A DNA stretch of 64,000 nucleotides. Source: Armatimonadota bacterium. Lineage in GTDB: Bacteria; Armatimonadota; Fimbriimonadia; Fimbriimonadales; Fimbriimonadaceae. Positions 42,556-50,556 of the stretch are shown here, in pieces. Below the pieces are notes generated by a model. That model was not told the DNA's origin. It ran no database searches and worked only from the letters and a program-made list of their open reading frames with translations. The stretch spans positions 310,001 to 374,000 of the forward strand of contig JAEURN010000004.1 in the NCBI GenBank assembly GCA_016789105.1. The letters are read 5' to 3'. Position numbers and translations under genes: made by a program. Numbering within the stretch: position 1 is the stretch's first letter; every line of letters begins with the position of its first letter.

Positions 42556-44049
42556 ATGCCGGAAGAATTCAGCTGGGAAAAGCACCTCAACAAGCAAGGC
42601 GACGAACCGGGTGGGGAAACCGCCCCGCCGCTGCAAGCGGCCGAGCCCCCATCCGTGATGCCGCCGGTGACGAACTCCAACCCATTCGGCGACCCGAATC
42701 CCCCGCAACCGTCGATGCCGGCGCAACCGCAACCGGTTGAACCCCCGCATCCGGCCTTCACCGAGCCCCCAGTCCAATCGGGCCCGTCGGCCCCGGCTCC
42801 TCCGCACGACCTTGAGCCGATCAGTTTCACCCAGTCCCCCCTCGGAGTCGATGGATCCGAACACCATGTCCCCGCCCACGTCCCGATTGAGGCCAGGACA
42901 CCCGAGAAGTTCCGGGGCAAGTTCTTTGTCGCCGAAGATGAAACCCTGCCCCGATTCGATTCGGAAGAGCAGATTGCCTCGACGGCCGGGATCCACTTGG
43001 ACGAGATCTTGCGGATCGCGTTCGAACGCAAAGCCAGCGATATTCACATCACGGCTGGATTGCCGCCGATGATGCGGCTTGATGGTGAGATTGTGCCCTT
43101 GCCTTTCACCACCCTCAAGCCGGAAGAGACGCAACGCCTTCTTTACGAAATCCTGACCGACGACCAGATCACTAAGTTTGAATCCACCCGTGAGCTGGAC
43201 TGCGGCTACACGGTGAAGGGGTTGAGCCGCTTCCGGGTCAACGTCTACCAACAGCGACAGGCCACGGCCGCCGCTCTGCGGGTCATCCCCAACCGGATCC
43301 CGACGTTCGAAGAACTCCGGCTTCCTTCGGTCATCAGGGAGATTTCAAAGCGCCACAGCGGCTTGGTTTTGGTAACCGGCCCGACTGGGAGCGGTAAATC
43401 CACCTCGATTGCCGCGATGATCGACGACATCAACGAGTACCGCCAGGGCCACATCATGACGATCGAAGACCCGATCGAGTACTTGCACAAACACAAGAAG
43501 TGCATGGTCAACCAGCGGGAAATGCACGAAGACACCTATAGTTTTCACAACGCCCTGCGGGCCGTATTGCGCGAAGACCCAGACATCATCTTGGTTGGTG
43601 AAATGCGCGACTTGGAAACGATTGAAGCCGCCTTGACCCTTGCTGAAACCGGGCACTTGGTGTTTGGAACCTTGCACACCCGCAACGCGCCCAGCACCAT
43701 CGACCGGATCATCGATGTGTTCCCGAGCGACGCCCAAGATCAGATCCGGGTTTTGCTCGGCAACACATTGGAAGCCGTCATCAGCCAGCAACTGCTCCCC
43801 AAATTGGGCGGCGGCCGTGTGGCAGCCCTGGAAATCATGTTGGGGATTCCGGCAATCCGGAACTTGATCCGGGAAGGGAAGACCCACCAGATGTATTCGG
43901 TTCTGGAAACCAACTCGAATATCGGCATGGTGACCATGGACCGTTCGTTGGCCGACCACTTCAAATCGGGGATGGTGGCCTACGAAGAGTGTTTGGCGCG
44001 TTCAGTTGACAAAGACAGCTTTAGCCGGTTGGCCAAAGGCGTCGCTTAG
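42556..44049 (+). CDS. pilT: Type IV pilus retraction ATPase PilT with Pro-rich N-terminal extension
   Basis: A 497-residue protein. Residues 145-497 match PilT: LDEILRIAFERKASDIHITAGLPPMMR, Walker A GPTGSGKSTSIAAM, IMTIEDPIEYLH, Walker B DPDIILVGEMRDLET, TGHLVFGTLHTRNAPSTIDRI and the retraction motif IPAIRNLIREGK. The first 140 residues are a Pro-rich, presumably disordered extension (for example NPPQPSMPAQPQPVEPPHP) not found in standard PilT of about 350 residues. The stop overlaps the convergent lon stop. The core is complete, so retraction activity is expected. Confidence 0.93.
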   Translation: MPEEFSWEKHLNKQGDEPGGETAPPLQAAEPPSVMPPVTNSNPFGDPNPPQPSMPAQPQPVEPPHPAFTEPPVQSGPSAPAPPHDLEPISFTQSPLGVDGSEHHVPAHVPIEARTPEKFRGKFFVAEDETLPRFDSEEQIASTAGIHLDEILRIAFERKASDIHITAGLPPMMRLDGEIVPLPFTTLKPEETQRLLYEILTDDQITKFESTRELDCGYTVKGLSRFRVNVYQQRQATAAALRVIPNRIPTFEELRLPSVIREISKRHSGLVLVTGPTGSGKSTSIAAMIDDINEYRQGHIMTIEDPIEYLHKHKKCMVNQREMHEDTYSFHNALRAVLREDPDIILVGEMRDLETIEAALTLAETGHLVFGTLHTRNAPSTIDRIIDVFPSDAQDQIRVLLGNTLEAVISQQLLPKLGGGRVAALEIMLGIPAIRNLIREGKTHQMYSVLETNSNIGMVTMDRSLADHFKSGMVAYEECLARSVDKDSFSRLAKGVA

Positions 44050-46496
44050 GGGGCGGTTGCCGTCTCCAGAGCCAATCGGAGCACTTGCCGTGCTTCGGTG
44101 ACGAAGTGGGCGGTGAGTTGGGCACGGATGTCTTCGGGCACGTCTTCCATGTAGTCCTTCCGGTTTTCCTGGGGCAGGATCAGGGTATTCACGCCCGACC
44201 GGAATGCGGCGAGAACTTTTTCTTTGACTCCACCGATAGGGAGGACTTGCCCGGTGAGGGTGATTTCCCCGGTCATGGCGAGCCGATCCACCACTTTTCT
44301 GCCCGTGAGCAGGCTGACCAATGCGGTGAGCATGGTGATCCCTGCGCTCGGCCCATCTTTGGGGACAGCGCCGGCGGGCACGTGCACGTGGATTTGGTTC
44401 TCTTCAAAAACCCGGTTGTCGATTTTCAATGACTTGGCGTGGGCGCGGATATAGCTGAGGGCGGCGGTGACCGATTCCTTCATGACGTCGCCGAGTTGGC
44501 CAGTCACGGTGAGTCCCTTGCCGGGGTAGATGCTGGACTCGATGAACAGGATGTCCCCACCGACTGGAGTCCATGCGAGCCCGACCGCAACTCCCGGCAG
44601 GAGCTTGCGTTCGGCGACTTCGTCGTTGGTGTACCGCGGGGCACCCAGAGCTTTTTGCACCCAGCTTTTGGTTGCCGTGACTTTGGCTTTGCGCCCTTTG
44701 GCGAACTCGACGGTCGCCTTTCGGATGACGCTGCCGATCTCTCGCTCCAAGTTGCGGACTCCGGCTTCTCGCGTGTAATGGCGGATCAGGAACCTCAGGG
44801 CATCGGGTTTAAAGACGAGCTTCTTGTCGGTGAGGCCGTGTTCAGCCAGTTGCCGGGGCACCAGGTGTTGCTCGGCAATGGCGAACTTTTCGTCTTCGGT
44901 GTATCCGCCGAGTTCGATAATCTCCATGCGATCCCGGAGGGCCGGTGGGATTGTGTCGAGCCGGTTGGCGGTGGTGATGAAGAACACCCGGCTGAGGTCG
45001 ACAGGGACATCGAGGTAATGATCGCGGAAGGCATTGTTCTGCTGGGGATCCAACACTTCGAGCATGGCCGAAGCGGGATCCCCTCTGAAATCGTTGCCGA
45101 GTTTGTCGATTTCATCCAGCACAAACACGGGATTGTTGGAACCGGCGCGCCGCAGGCTTTGGACGATCTGCCCGGGGAGGGAGCCGATATAGGTTCGGCG
45201 GTGGCCGCGGATTTCGGCCTCGTCTCGAACGCCGCCTAAGCTGAGCCGGACGAAGTTGCGCCCCATTGCGTCGGCAATCGACTTGCCGAGGCTAGTCTTT
45301 CCCACGCCAGGCGGACCATAAAAGCAAAGGATCGGTTGTCGGGGCGGCGCATCTGTTTTGACCAACCTCACGGCCAAAAACTCTATGATTCGATCCTTAA
45401 TTTTATCGAGCCCGGCATGTTCGCGATCCAACACTTTCCGGGCGTTGTCCAAGTCCAGGTCGTCTTCTGTGGCGATGTTCCACGGAATGGAAGCCATCGT
45501 TTCGACATAAGTCCGGGCAACGGTGTATTCAGGCGACCCGGGGTTGATGCGTTGGAGGCGGTCGAGTTCCTTGTAAGCGGCCCTTTGGGCTTCTTCAGGC
45601 ATTGCTGCCGCTTCAATGGACTGCCTGAGTTCATCCAGGTCTTCGCTGTAGTCGTCGGTTTCACCGAGTTCCCGCTGGATAGCTTTGAGTTGTTCCCGCA
45701 GATAGTATTCGCGCTGGTTACGGCTGAGCTCTTGGGTGACTTCGCTTTGGACTTTAGTGGTGAGCTCCAAAACCCGAACCTCCCGTCCCAGGATGGCCAG
45801 AAGTTTTCGGAGCCGGTTTGTCACGTCGGATTCTTCCAAGATTGTTTGCTTGTCTTGAACAGAAAACGGTGTGTGGGCGGCAATGAGGTCGGCCATCGTG
45901 TTGGGTTCGGTGACCGATTGGGTGAGGGAAGCGAGTTCTTCCGGAAGGTTGGGCGATAGGCGAACCGCTTGCTCGAAGAGGGCAGCCACGGATCTGCGGA
46001 GGGCTTCAGTTTCTTCGATATGGTCGGGGTCTATGGGCAGATCCTCCAAGACTTCGACTTTTGCCCGGAGGTAGGGAGTTGTTTGGAGCCTCTCGACGAT
46101 CTTGAACCTGGCCGTCCCTTGGACGATCATCCGGACGGCGTCGGTGCCCTTCATAAGGGTGCGGATGATGACGACGCACCCGATGGGATAGACCTGGTCA
46201 AAGGTCGGGTCTTCGGTATCTGGTTCGCGCTGGGCAATTGTGCCGATCATGCGCTGGCTGCTGACGACGCTGTCGTCGATCAGGCGGATCCCGACGGGCC
46301 GGCCGACGCTGAGCGGGGCGATGAGCATGGGGAAGATGACGCTGTCTCGCAAAGGCAGGATATTGAGCTCGGCGGGGATTTCCGGCAATTGCTCAGAGTC
46401 GTCACCTTGTTCGGCCTGGATGGCCACCGACTCGACGGCGGCTTCCATCAGGGCTTCTTCCACCGAAGGGTCTGTTTTGAGTTCTGGTTTTTCCAT
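44046..46496 (-). CDS. lon: ATP-dependent protease La (Lon)
   Basis: An 816-residue Lon. The N-terminal substrate domain begins at LNILPLRDSVIFPMLIAPLSVGRP after a 45-residue acidic leader. The AAA+ module has Walker A GPPGVGKTSLGKS and the catalytic Ser-Lys dyad lies in PKDGPSAGITM and IGGVKEKVLAAFRSG. It degrades misfolded and regulatory proteins in the cytoplasm. Its ATG overlaps the stop of the small heat-shock gene (TGATG), so the two are translationally coupled and probably heat-regulated together. Confidence 0.97.
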   Translation of the reverse strand: MEKPELKTDPSVEEALMEAAVESVAIQAEQGDDSEQLPEIPAELNILPLRDSVIFPMLIAPLSVGRPVGIRLIDDSVVSSQRMIGTIAQREPDTEDPTFDQVYPIGCVVIIRTLMKGTDAVRMIVQGTARFKIVERLQTTPYLRAKVEVLEDLPIDPDHIEETEALRRSVAALFEQAVRLSPNLPEELASLTQSVTEPNTMADLIAAHTPFSVQDKQTILEESDVTNRLRKLLAILGREVRVLELTTKVQSEVTQELSRNQREYYLREQLKAIQRELGETDDYSEDLDELRQSIEAAAMPEEAQRAAYKELDRLQRINPGSPEYTVARTYVETMASIPWNIATEDDLDLDNARKVLDREHAGLDKIKDRIIEFLAVRLVKTDAPPRQPILCFYGPPGVGKTSLGKSIADAMGRNFVRLSLGGVRDEAEIRGHRRTYIGSLPGQIVQSLRRAGSNNPVFVLDEIDKLGNDFRGDPASAMLEVLDPQQNNAFRDHYLDVPVDLSRVFFITTANRLDTIPPALRDRMEIIELGGYTEDEKFAIAEQHLVPRQLAEHGLTDKKLVFKPDALRFLIRHYTREAGVRNLEREIGSVIRKATVEFAKGRKAKVTATKSWVQKALGAPRYTNDEVAERKLLPGVAVGLAWTPVGGDILFIESSIYPGKGLTVTGQLGDVMKESVTAALSYIRAHAKSLKIDNRVFEENQIHVHVPAGAVPKDGPSAGITMLTALVSLLTGRKVVDRLAMTGEITLTGQVLPIGGVKEKVLAAFRSGVNTLILPQENRKDYMEDVPEDIRAQLTAHFVTEARQVLRLALETATAP

Positions 46497-46945
46497 CAGA
46501 TGCGGGTGATCGTCACCCTTTCTACGACGATCACGGGGTTGTCCAGCCCGGATTTGGGGATAGCGATGGCAAGGATCCCATTTTTGAGTTTTGCGCCCAT
46601 GTGGGCAAAGTCAAAGTCGCCTTGGGGGAGCAGGATCTCCCGGAAAAAGGCACCTTCTTCGATTTCCAGGAGATGAGCTTGGTAAGTATCCTCCCGCGCT
46701 GCCAGGTCGTCTGGCCGGTGTCCTCGCAGCGAAAGCGTGTTCCGGATCCGGTTGAGCGTGATTTGGATCTGCTCGTTGGTGACGCCGGCCAATTCGGCCC
46801 GGATCAGGAGGTGCGAGTCCGATTCCAAGACATCCACTTTTGGCATCCACCCCCGTTGCCGGGCGAATTTTGTCCGGCCGACTTCGGAAGCAATGTGTGC
46901 CGGTTCGAGTTCCAAGATCCACTCTTCGATATCGCGCCCGGGCAT
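46496..46945 (-). CDS. Small heat-shock protein, Hsp20/alpha-crystallin family
   Basis: A 149-residue holdase chaperone. The alpha-crystallin domain runs from PKVDVLESDSHLLIRAELAGV through LSLRGHRP to the conserved NGILAIAIPK, and is followed by a short C-terminal tail. It starts with ATG 46943-46945 and ends in TGATG with lon. No CIRCE (HrcA) element was found in the 67-base gap to divergent lgt. Confidence 0.93.
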   Translation of the reverse strand: MPGRDIEEWILELEPAHIASEVGRTKFARQRGWMPKVDVLESDSHLLIRAELAGVTNEQIQITLNRIRNTLSLRGHRPDDLAAREDTYQAHLLEIEEGAFFREILLPQGDFDFAHMGAKLKNGILAIAIPKSGLDNPVIVVERVTITRI

Positions 46946-47012
46946 AGGGGTAGATTTTACTGCGAGTGGGGCTCGGCCCTGATTTCTTTGGTGTTGCTAA
47001 ACTGCAGAGCCG

Positions 47013-47867
47013 ATGATTTGGACCCACAACCTATCGCCCTTTATTTTCCGGGTGCATATCAACGGGGTGGATATCGGCCCCCGTTGGTATGGGCTTGCCT
47101 ATGTCATCGGTTTCATCCTGGGCTACGGGGCCCTTAAAAAGGCGTGGCGGGCTGGTCGGTTCCCGGGCCTTGCCGAAAACGAAATTGAAAACCTGATGCT
47201 GTGGATTGTCGGCGGCGTGGTTTTTGGCGGCCGGCTTGGCTATTGCGTTCAAAATATGGGCGAATGGGCCAAGGATCCGTTCTATTTTTTCCACTTCAAC
47301 CAAGGGGGAATGGCGTTTTTCGGTGGTTTGGTCGGCGTCGCCCTGGTTTTGGTTTGGTTCAGCCGCAAGCGGGGAGTCAGCTTCTTGACGTTGGGTGACG
47401 TTTGCTCGGTCCCGGCGGCGTTGGGTTTGGGGATCGGGCGCATTGCCAATTTTATTAATGGGGAACTCCCGGGCAACCGGACGGACGGGAGTTGGGGCGT
47501 GATCTTCCCGAACATCGACCCCGGGCATCCGCGGCACCCCAGCGTCCTGTATGAGATGGCCACCCATTTTGTTTTGGCCGGGGTGTTGATTTGGGCTGGT
47601 CGCCAACCTTGGGCGAACCGCCGCGCGGGGGTTTTGAGTGCCCTGTTCGTGTTAGTCTACGGTTTGTTGCGGGTGGTGACCGAGGCATTCCGGGAAGCCG
47701 ACACCTATGTGGGGCCGTTGACCAACGGCCAGGCGGCCAGCCTGGTGATTGCCGCGCTGGGGGCTGCGGCCCTAGCGATGCTCTTCAAGCAAAAGCCGCC
47801 ATTAGCGGCGGAAATCGGGGAAAACCTGGAAAAAAACGGTGAAGACGGAAACGGTTCCGCCGACTAA
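47013..47867 (+). CDS. lgt: Prolipoprotein diacylglyceryl transferase
   Basis: A 284-residue inner-membrane enzyme that transfers diacylglycerol from phosphatidylglycerol to the lipobox Cys. The family signature GRIANFINGELPGNRTD carries the essential Arg and Asn, and WYGLAYVIGF, GGRLGYC and HPSVLYE blocks and seven hydrophobic helices are present. It is the first enzyme needed by the small cassette lipoproteins encoded at 13853-20697. The C-terminal tail is charged (GENLEKNGEDGNG). Confidence 0.96.
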   Translation: MIWTHNLSPFIFRVHINGVDIGPRWYGLAYVIGFILGYGALKKAWRAGRFPGLAENEIENLMLWIVGGVVFGGRLGYCVQNMGEWAKDPFYFFHFNQGGMAFFGGLVGVALVLVWFSRKRGVSFLTLGDVCSVPAALGLGIGRIANFINGELPGNRTDGSWGVIFPNIDPGHPRHPSVLYEMATHFVLAGVLIWAGRQPWANRRAGVLSALFVLVYGLLRVVTEAFREADTYVGPLTNGQAASLVIAALGAAALAMLFKQKPPLAAEIGENLEKNGEDGNGSAD

Positions 47868-47925
47868 TACGTTAGAATGAAGGGACTAAAGTCCCTCCCC
47901 GCTTGTATTTCAAGCCGTTTTCGAC

Positions 47926-49266
47926 ATGGCCGAACTAGCCCGACTCCTTGACGCTGTCCACATGGCTGCGGAAAAGCTCGCTTCGACCGCAGAGACCAAA
48001 GGCGTCCTGCGCGAGGTGCTGGAAATCTGCGTCCAGGCAACCGGGGCCCAAGGCGGTTCGATCTACATCCATGACCCGTCGAACAAAACCCTCAAGTTCT
48101 TGCACGTGCTCCCCGACGAGATCGAACGCAAATTAGAGCGTTTGGACATCCCGGATGATTACGGGGTGGCCGGGGACGTGTTCCAATCCGGGAAGTCGGT
48201 CGTCAGTGTTTATGGCGACGATGGCGATCCGCACCGCCGGGCCATTGTTCGCCGCACCGGTGTCACGGTGCAGAACATGATCACGGTTCCCTTGCAAATC
48301 ACGGGGCTCAAACCGATAGGCGTGGTTCAACTGGTCAACAAGAAGGGCGGACCGTTCGACGATACCGACGAGGCCGTTCTGGATACCATCAGTGACGTCG
48401 CAACGCTGGCAATCATGAATTCGCGGATGCTGCAGCGGAGTACCAAGGTCGCGGCCTTGGAAGGGATGGGGCAAGCCGCCCACGATTTGGCGAACAAAGC
48501 CGGCGTTTTGGTCACGTTCCTCCCAGATTTCGACCGGAACCTCGTCGGGTTGCGCAAGGCGCTTGCCGATCAGGAAATTGGCGGCGAAGCCTTGTTCTAT
48601 CTGGAGATGCTGCAAGGCACTTATGAAGATGTATTTGCTCCTTACAGTGAGAGGGTTTACCGCTATGCCAAGTTAATCAACGACCTTGCCGCCGGCAAAC
48701 CGTTGATCCCGCAAAAGAGGGTCAGGAATTTTGCGACCGTTGTTCGGGAAGCGGCCCAATACATGGAAGCCAATGCCCGGCGCTCGCATGTCAAAATTGT
48801 TTACGACTTGCAAACGGACGCCCCCGAGTTTGCCTTCGATGACCTCTATGTTATCCGCGTCGTGGAAAATTTAGTTGGCAACGGGATCAAGGCGGTGAAC
48901 GAGGTGATCCCCGACGCCTGGCTGAGCGAACACGGGGGGGATGACGATTCGACTTTCGGTTCTGTCCGGATCCAATACCGGTTTGCCGGCGGGAACCATG
49001 TCCTCATCGTCGCCGATGATGGGGCGGGCATGTCTCCCGGCACGATCCGCGCGATTTTGGGGGGCAGCGCCCGTTCAAATTGGGAACAGAGCACGGGCAG
49101 CGGCCTGGGGACAAAGGTGATCACGGATCTGGTTGCGGCCCACGGCGCGAAGCTATCCATACGGAGCAAACTGGGTGAAGGGTCGACCTTTGAGGTCGAT
49201 TTCGGTTGCGGCGACCCCAAGGGATGCCCGGAGGACAAACCGAGCCTCGCTAAGGCCCGGCACTGA
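47926..49266 (+). CDS. GAF-domain histidine kinase
   Basis: A 446-residue soluble sensor. An N-terminal GAF domain (residues 10-170; ATGAQGGSIYIHDP, NMITVPLQITGLKPIGVVQLVNKK) is followed by a phosphoacceptor-like helix MGQAAHDLANKAGV, a helical region, and a HATPase domain with N box VRVVENLVGNGIKAV-like sequence, G1 VADDGAGMSPG and G2 GSGLGTKVITDLV. A response regulator is not adjacent, so this is an orphan kinase. A 7-bp hairpin (AGGGACT/AGTCCCT) lies about 30 bases before the ATG. The ligand of the GAF domain is unknown. Confidence 0.87.
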   Translation: MAELARLLDAVHMAAEKLASTAETKGVLREVLEICVQATGAQGGSIYIHDPSNKTLKFLHVLPDEIERKLERLDIPDDYGVAGDVFQSGKSVVSVYGDDGDPHRRAIVRRTGVTVQNMITVPLQITGLKPIGVVQLVNKKGGPFDDTDEAVLDTISDVATLAIMNSRMLQRSTKVAALEGMGQAAHDLANKAGVLVTFLPDFDRNLVGLRKALADQEIGGEALFYLEMLQGTYEDVFAPYSERVYRYAKLINDLAAGKPLIPQKRVRNFATVVREAAQYMEANARRSHVKIVYDLQTDAPEFAFDDLYVIRVVENLVGNGIKAVNEVIPDAWLSEHGGDDDSTFGSVRIQYRFAGGNHVLIVADDGAGMSPGTIRAILGGSARSNWEQSTGSGLGTKVITDLVAAHGAKLSIRSKLGEGSTFEVDFGCGDPKGCPEDKPSLAKARH

Positions 49267-49300
49267 AACCCGGGTGGCCGTCTTCCCCGTAACGATTGGT

Positions 49301-49684
49301 ATGGGGAATCAGCCTTTTTCAGATGGCTCTACGTTCGCGCGGTTTACCGATTTGCTCACAACCGGCCCCGGATTCAGCGCAGGAATCCTTGCCTATTTAG
49401 TTTTGGCGGTCAGCCTGTTTGCGATCGCCCAGCAAGAGCGCGAAGATTTCGGTTGGCTGGCTTTTATCCCTTTCTTGAACCTGTTGCTGATGTGCAAACT
49501 GGGGAAGGTCAACCCCTTTCTGCTGCTTTTGCTGTTTGTGCCATGCGTGAACTTTGTGGTTTATGCTTGGCTTTGGGCCAAGGTCGGCGAGTCCCGCGGT
49601 AAAGCGGTTTGGGGTTGGCTGACCCTTGTGCCCTGCTTTATTTATGTTTCGCCACTCGTGATCGCATTCGGCAAGTCATCTTGA
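49301..49684 (+). CDS. DUF5684-like small membrane protein
   Basis: A 127-residue protein from ATG 49301 (MGNQPFSDGST); the frame is open upstream but that part overlaps the kinase gene. Four hydrophobic segments: AGILAYLVLAVSLFAIA, FGWLAFIPFLNLLLMCKL, PFLLLLLFVPCVNFVVYAWLW and GWLTLVPCFIYVSPLVIAF. The repeated pattern W-x-x-IP-x-x-N fits the DUF5684 / YIP-like membrane family. Function unknown. It follows the kinase by 34 bases and could share its transcript. Confidence 0.78.
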   Translation: MGNQPFSDGSTFARFTDLLTTGPGFSAGILAYLVLAVSLFAIAQQEREDFGWLAFIPFLNLLLMCKLGKVNPFLLLLLFVPCVNFVVYAWLWAKVGESRGKAVWGWLTLVPCFIYVSPLVIAFGKSS

Positions 49685-49716
49685 TGCCCGGGCACGATCC
49701 GGTATGATTTTGGGCG

Positions 49717-49947
49717 ATGGCGATCAAACCGGCGGTCGGTGACAAGTACCTTTACACATGGGCGCAACTGGGGAGCCCGACCGTGCCTGGGGAAATCGAG
49801 TTGCCTGGCCTTGGAAAGCTTCTCTTTGACGACGCGGACGCCTATTATGCCAAGAACAACCGGGAAACGGCTGAATTCTTCATCCGGCGGAGCATGGCCC
49901 TCGGCGATGGGATGTATGTTGTGGTTTCGCGCCGCCAATCAGCCTAG
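49717..49947 (+). CDS. Small hypothetical protein
   Basis: A 76-residue soluble protein starting at ATG 49717 (MAIKPAVGDKYLYTWAQLG), 32 bases after the DUF5684-like gene. Composition is ordinary for a folded protein (GKLLFDDADAYYAKNN, GDGMYVVVSRRQ). No family recognised. Its coupling to the upstream gene and lack of competing frames make it plausible. Confidence 0.6.
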   Translation: MAIKPAVGDKYLYTWAQLGSPTVPGEIELPGLGKLLFDDADAYYAKNNRETAEFFIRRSMALGDGMYVVVSRRQSA

Positions 49948-50139
49948 CTGAGGTGGGGTGCCGGGTGGGGACGGCGCTTCGTCCTCTCCAAAAACTGCAA
50001 TGACTAGCTGTGTTTGTCCAGCCACCCGGCGTTTATCTCCGTTCCGGATTGTATTCCGTCTGGGTGTGCCAGTCGTGCGGTTTTCCGGCAATCCTGGTAG
50101 GAATAGCGAGTCATTCCGGCACGAATGCCGGGGAAGACA

Positions 50140-50445
50140 TCACAGTTTTTCGGTGTGGTCGACGTGGTAGATGCTGATGTCGACCTTGTTTGTCAGGGCG
50201 CCGGTCTTCTTGCTGAATTCTTGGAAATGCGGTGTTTGGAAATGGGCCTCCAATCCGTCGCGATCTGCCCATTCTTCGACAAAGACCAAGGTCGATGGAT
50301 TTTCGGGCTTGCAGAAAAAGTCATAGGCGATGCATGCGTCTTCCTCCCGCGATGGGGCGAGCATGCCGTTTGCCAATTCGAAGAATTCGGCAACGCATTC
50401 GGGTTTGATGGAGACGTGGGCAATCAGGGCGACCATGGCAGCCAT
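50140..50445 (-). CDS. ABM-domain monooxygenase (YgiN-like)
   Basis: About 101 residues with the ferredoxin-like antibiotic biosynthesis monooxygenase fold: VALIAHVSIKPECVAEFFELA, EEDACIAYDFFCKPENPSTLVFVEEWADRDGLEAHFQTPHF and the final strand DISIYHV. The conserved E-x-W and HFQTPHF pattern matches small dimeric quinol or aromatic monooxygenases. The start is probably ATG 50443-50445 with GGAG close by, or ATG 50436. It stands alone; substrate unknown. Confidence 0.85.
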   Translation of the reverse strand: MAAMVALIAHVSIKPECVAEFFELANGMLAPSREEDACIAYDFFCKPENPSTLVFVEEWADRDGLEAHFQTPHFQEFSKKTGALTNKVDISIYHVDHTEKL

Positions 50446-50556
50446 TATCTCCACTGAAACAGCCAGAAGTGGCGGGCGGGGGAAAATCGGGCCAAAATCA
50501 GTGGTACGAGAACCCTTGGCCCGGCTGATCCGTTGTTAGGGGAAAGAGCGACCCAT

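Noticed and set aside
46946-47012. TTTAGCAACACC before hsp20 as half of a CIRCE element
   Set aside because: The required inverted GAGTGCTAA half at nine-base spacing is absent.
50112-50131. CCGGCA-CGAA-TGCCGG hairpin as a terminator of the ABM monooxygenase gene
   Set aside because: The stem is only 6 bp and no T-run follows on the minus strand, so it is not reported as a terminator. The 9-bp GCCGGGTGG/CCACCCGGC repeat nearby has a 53-base loop and is equally weak.
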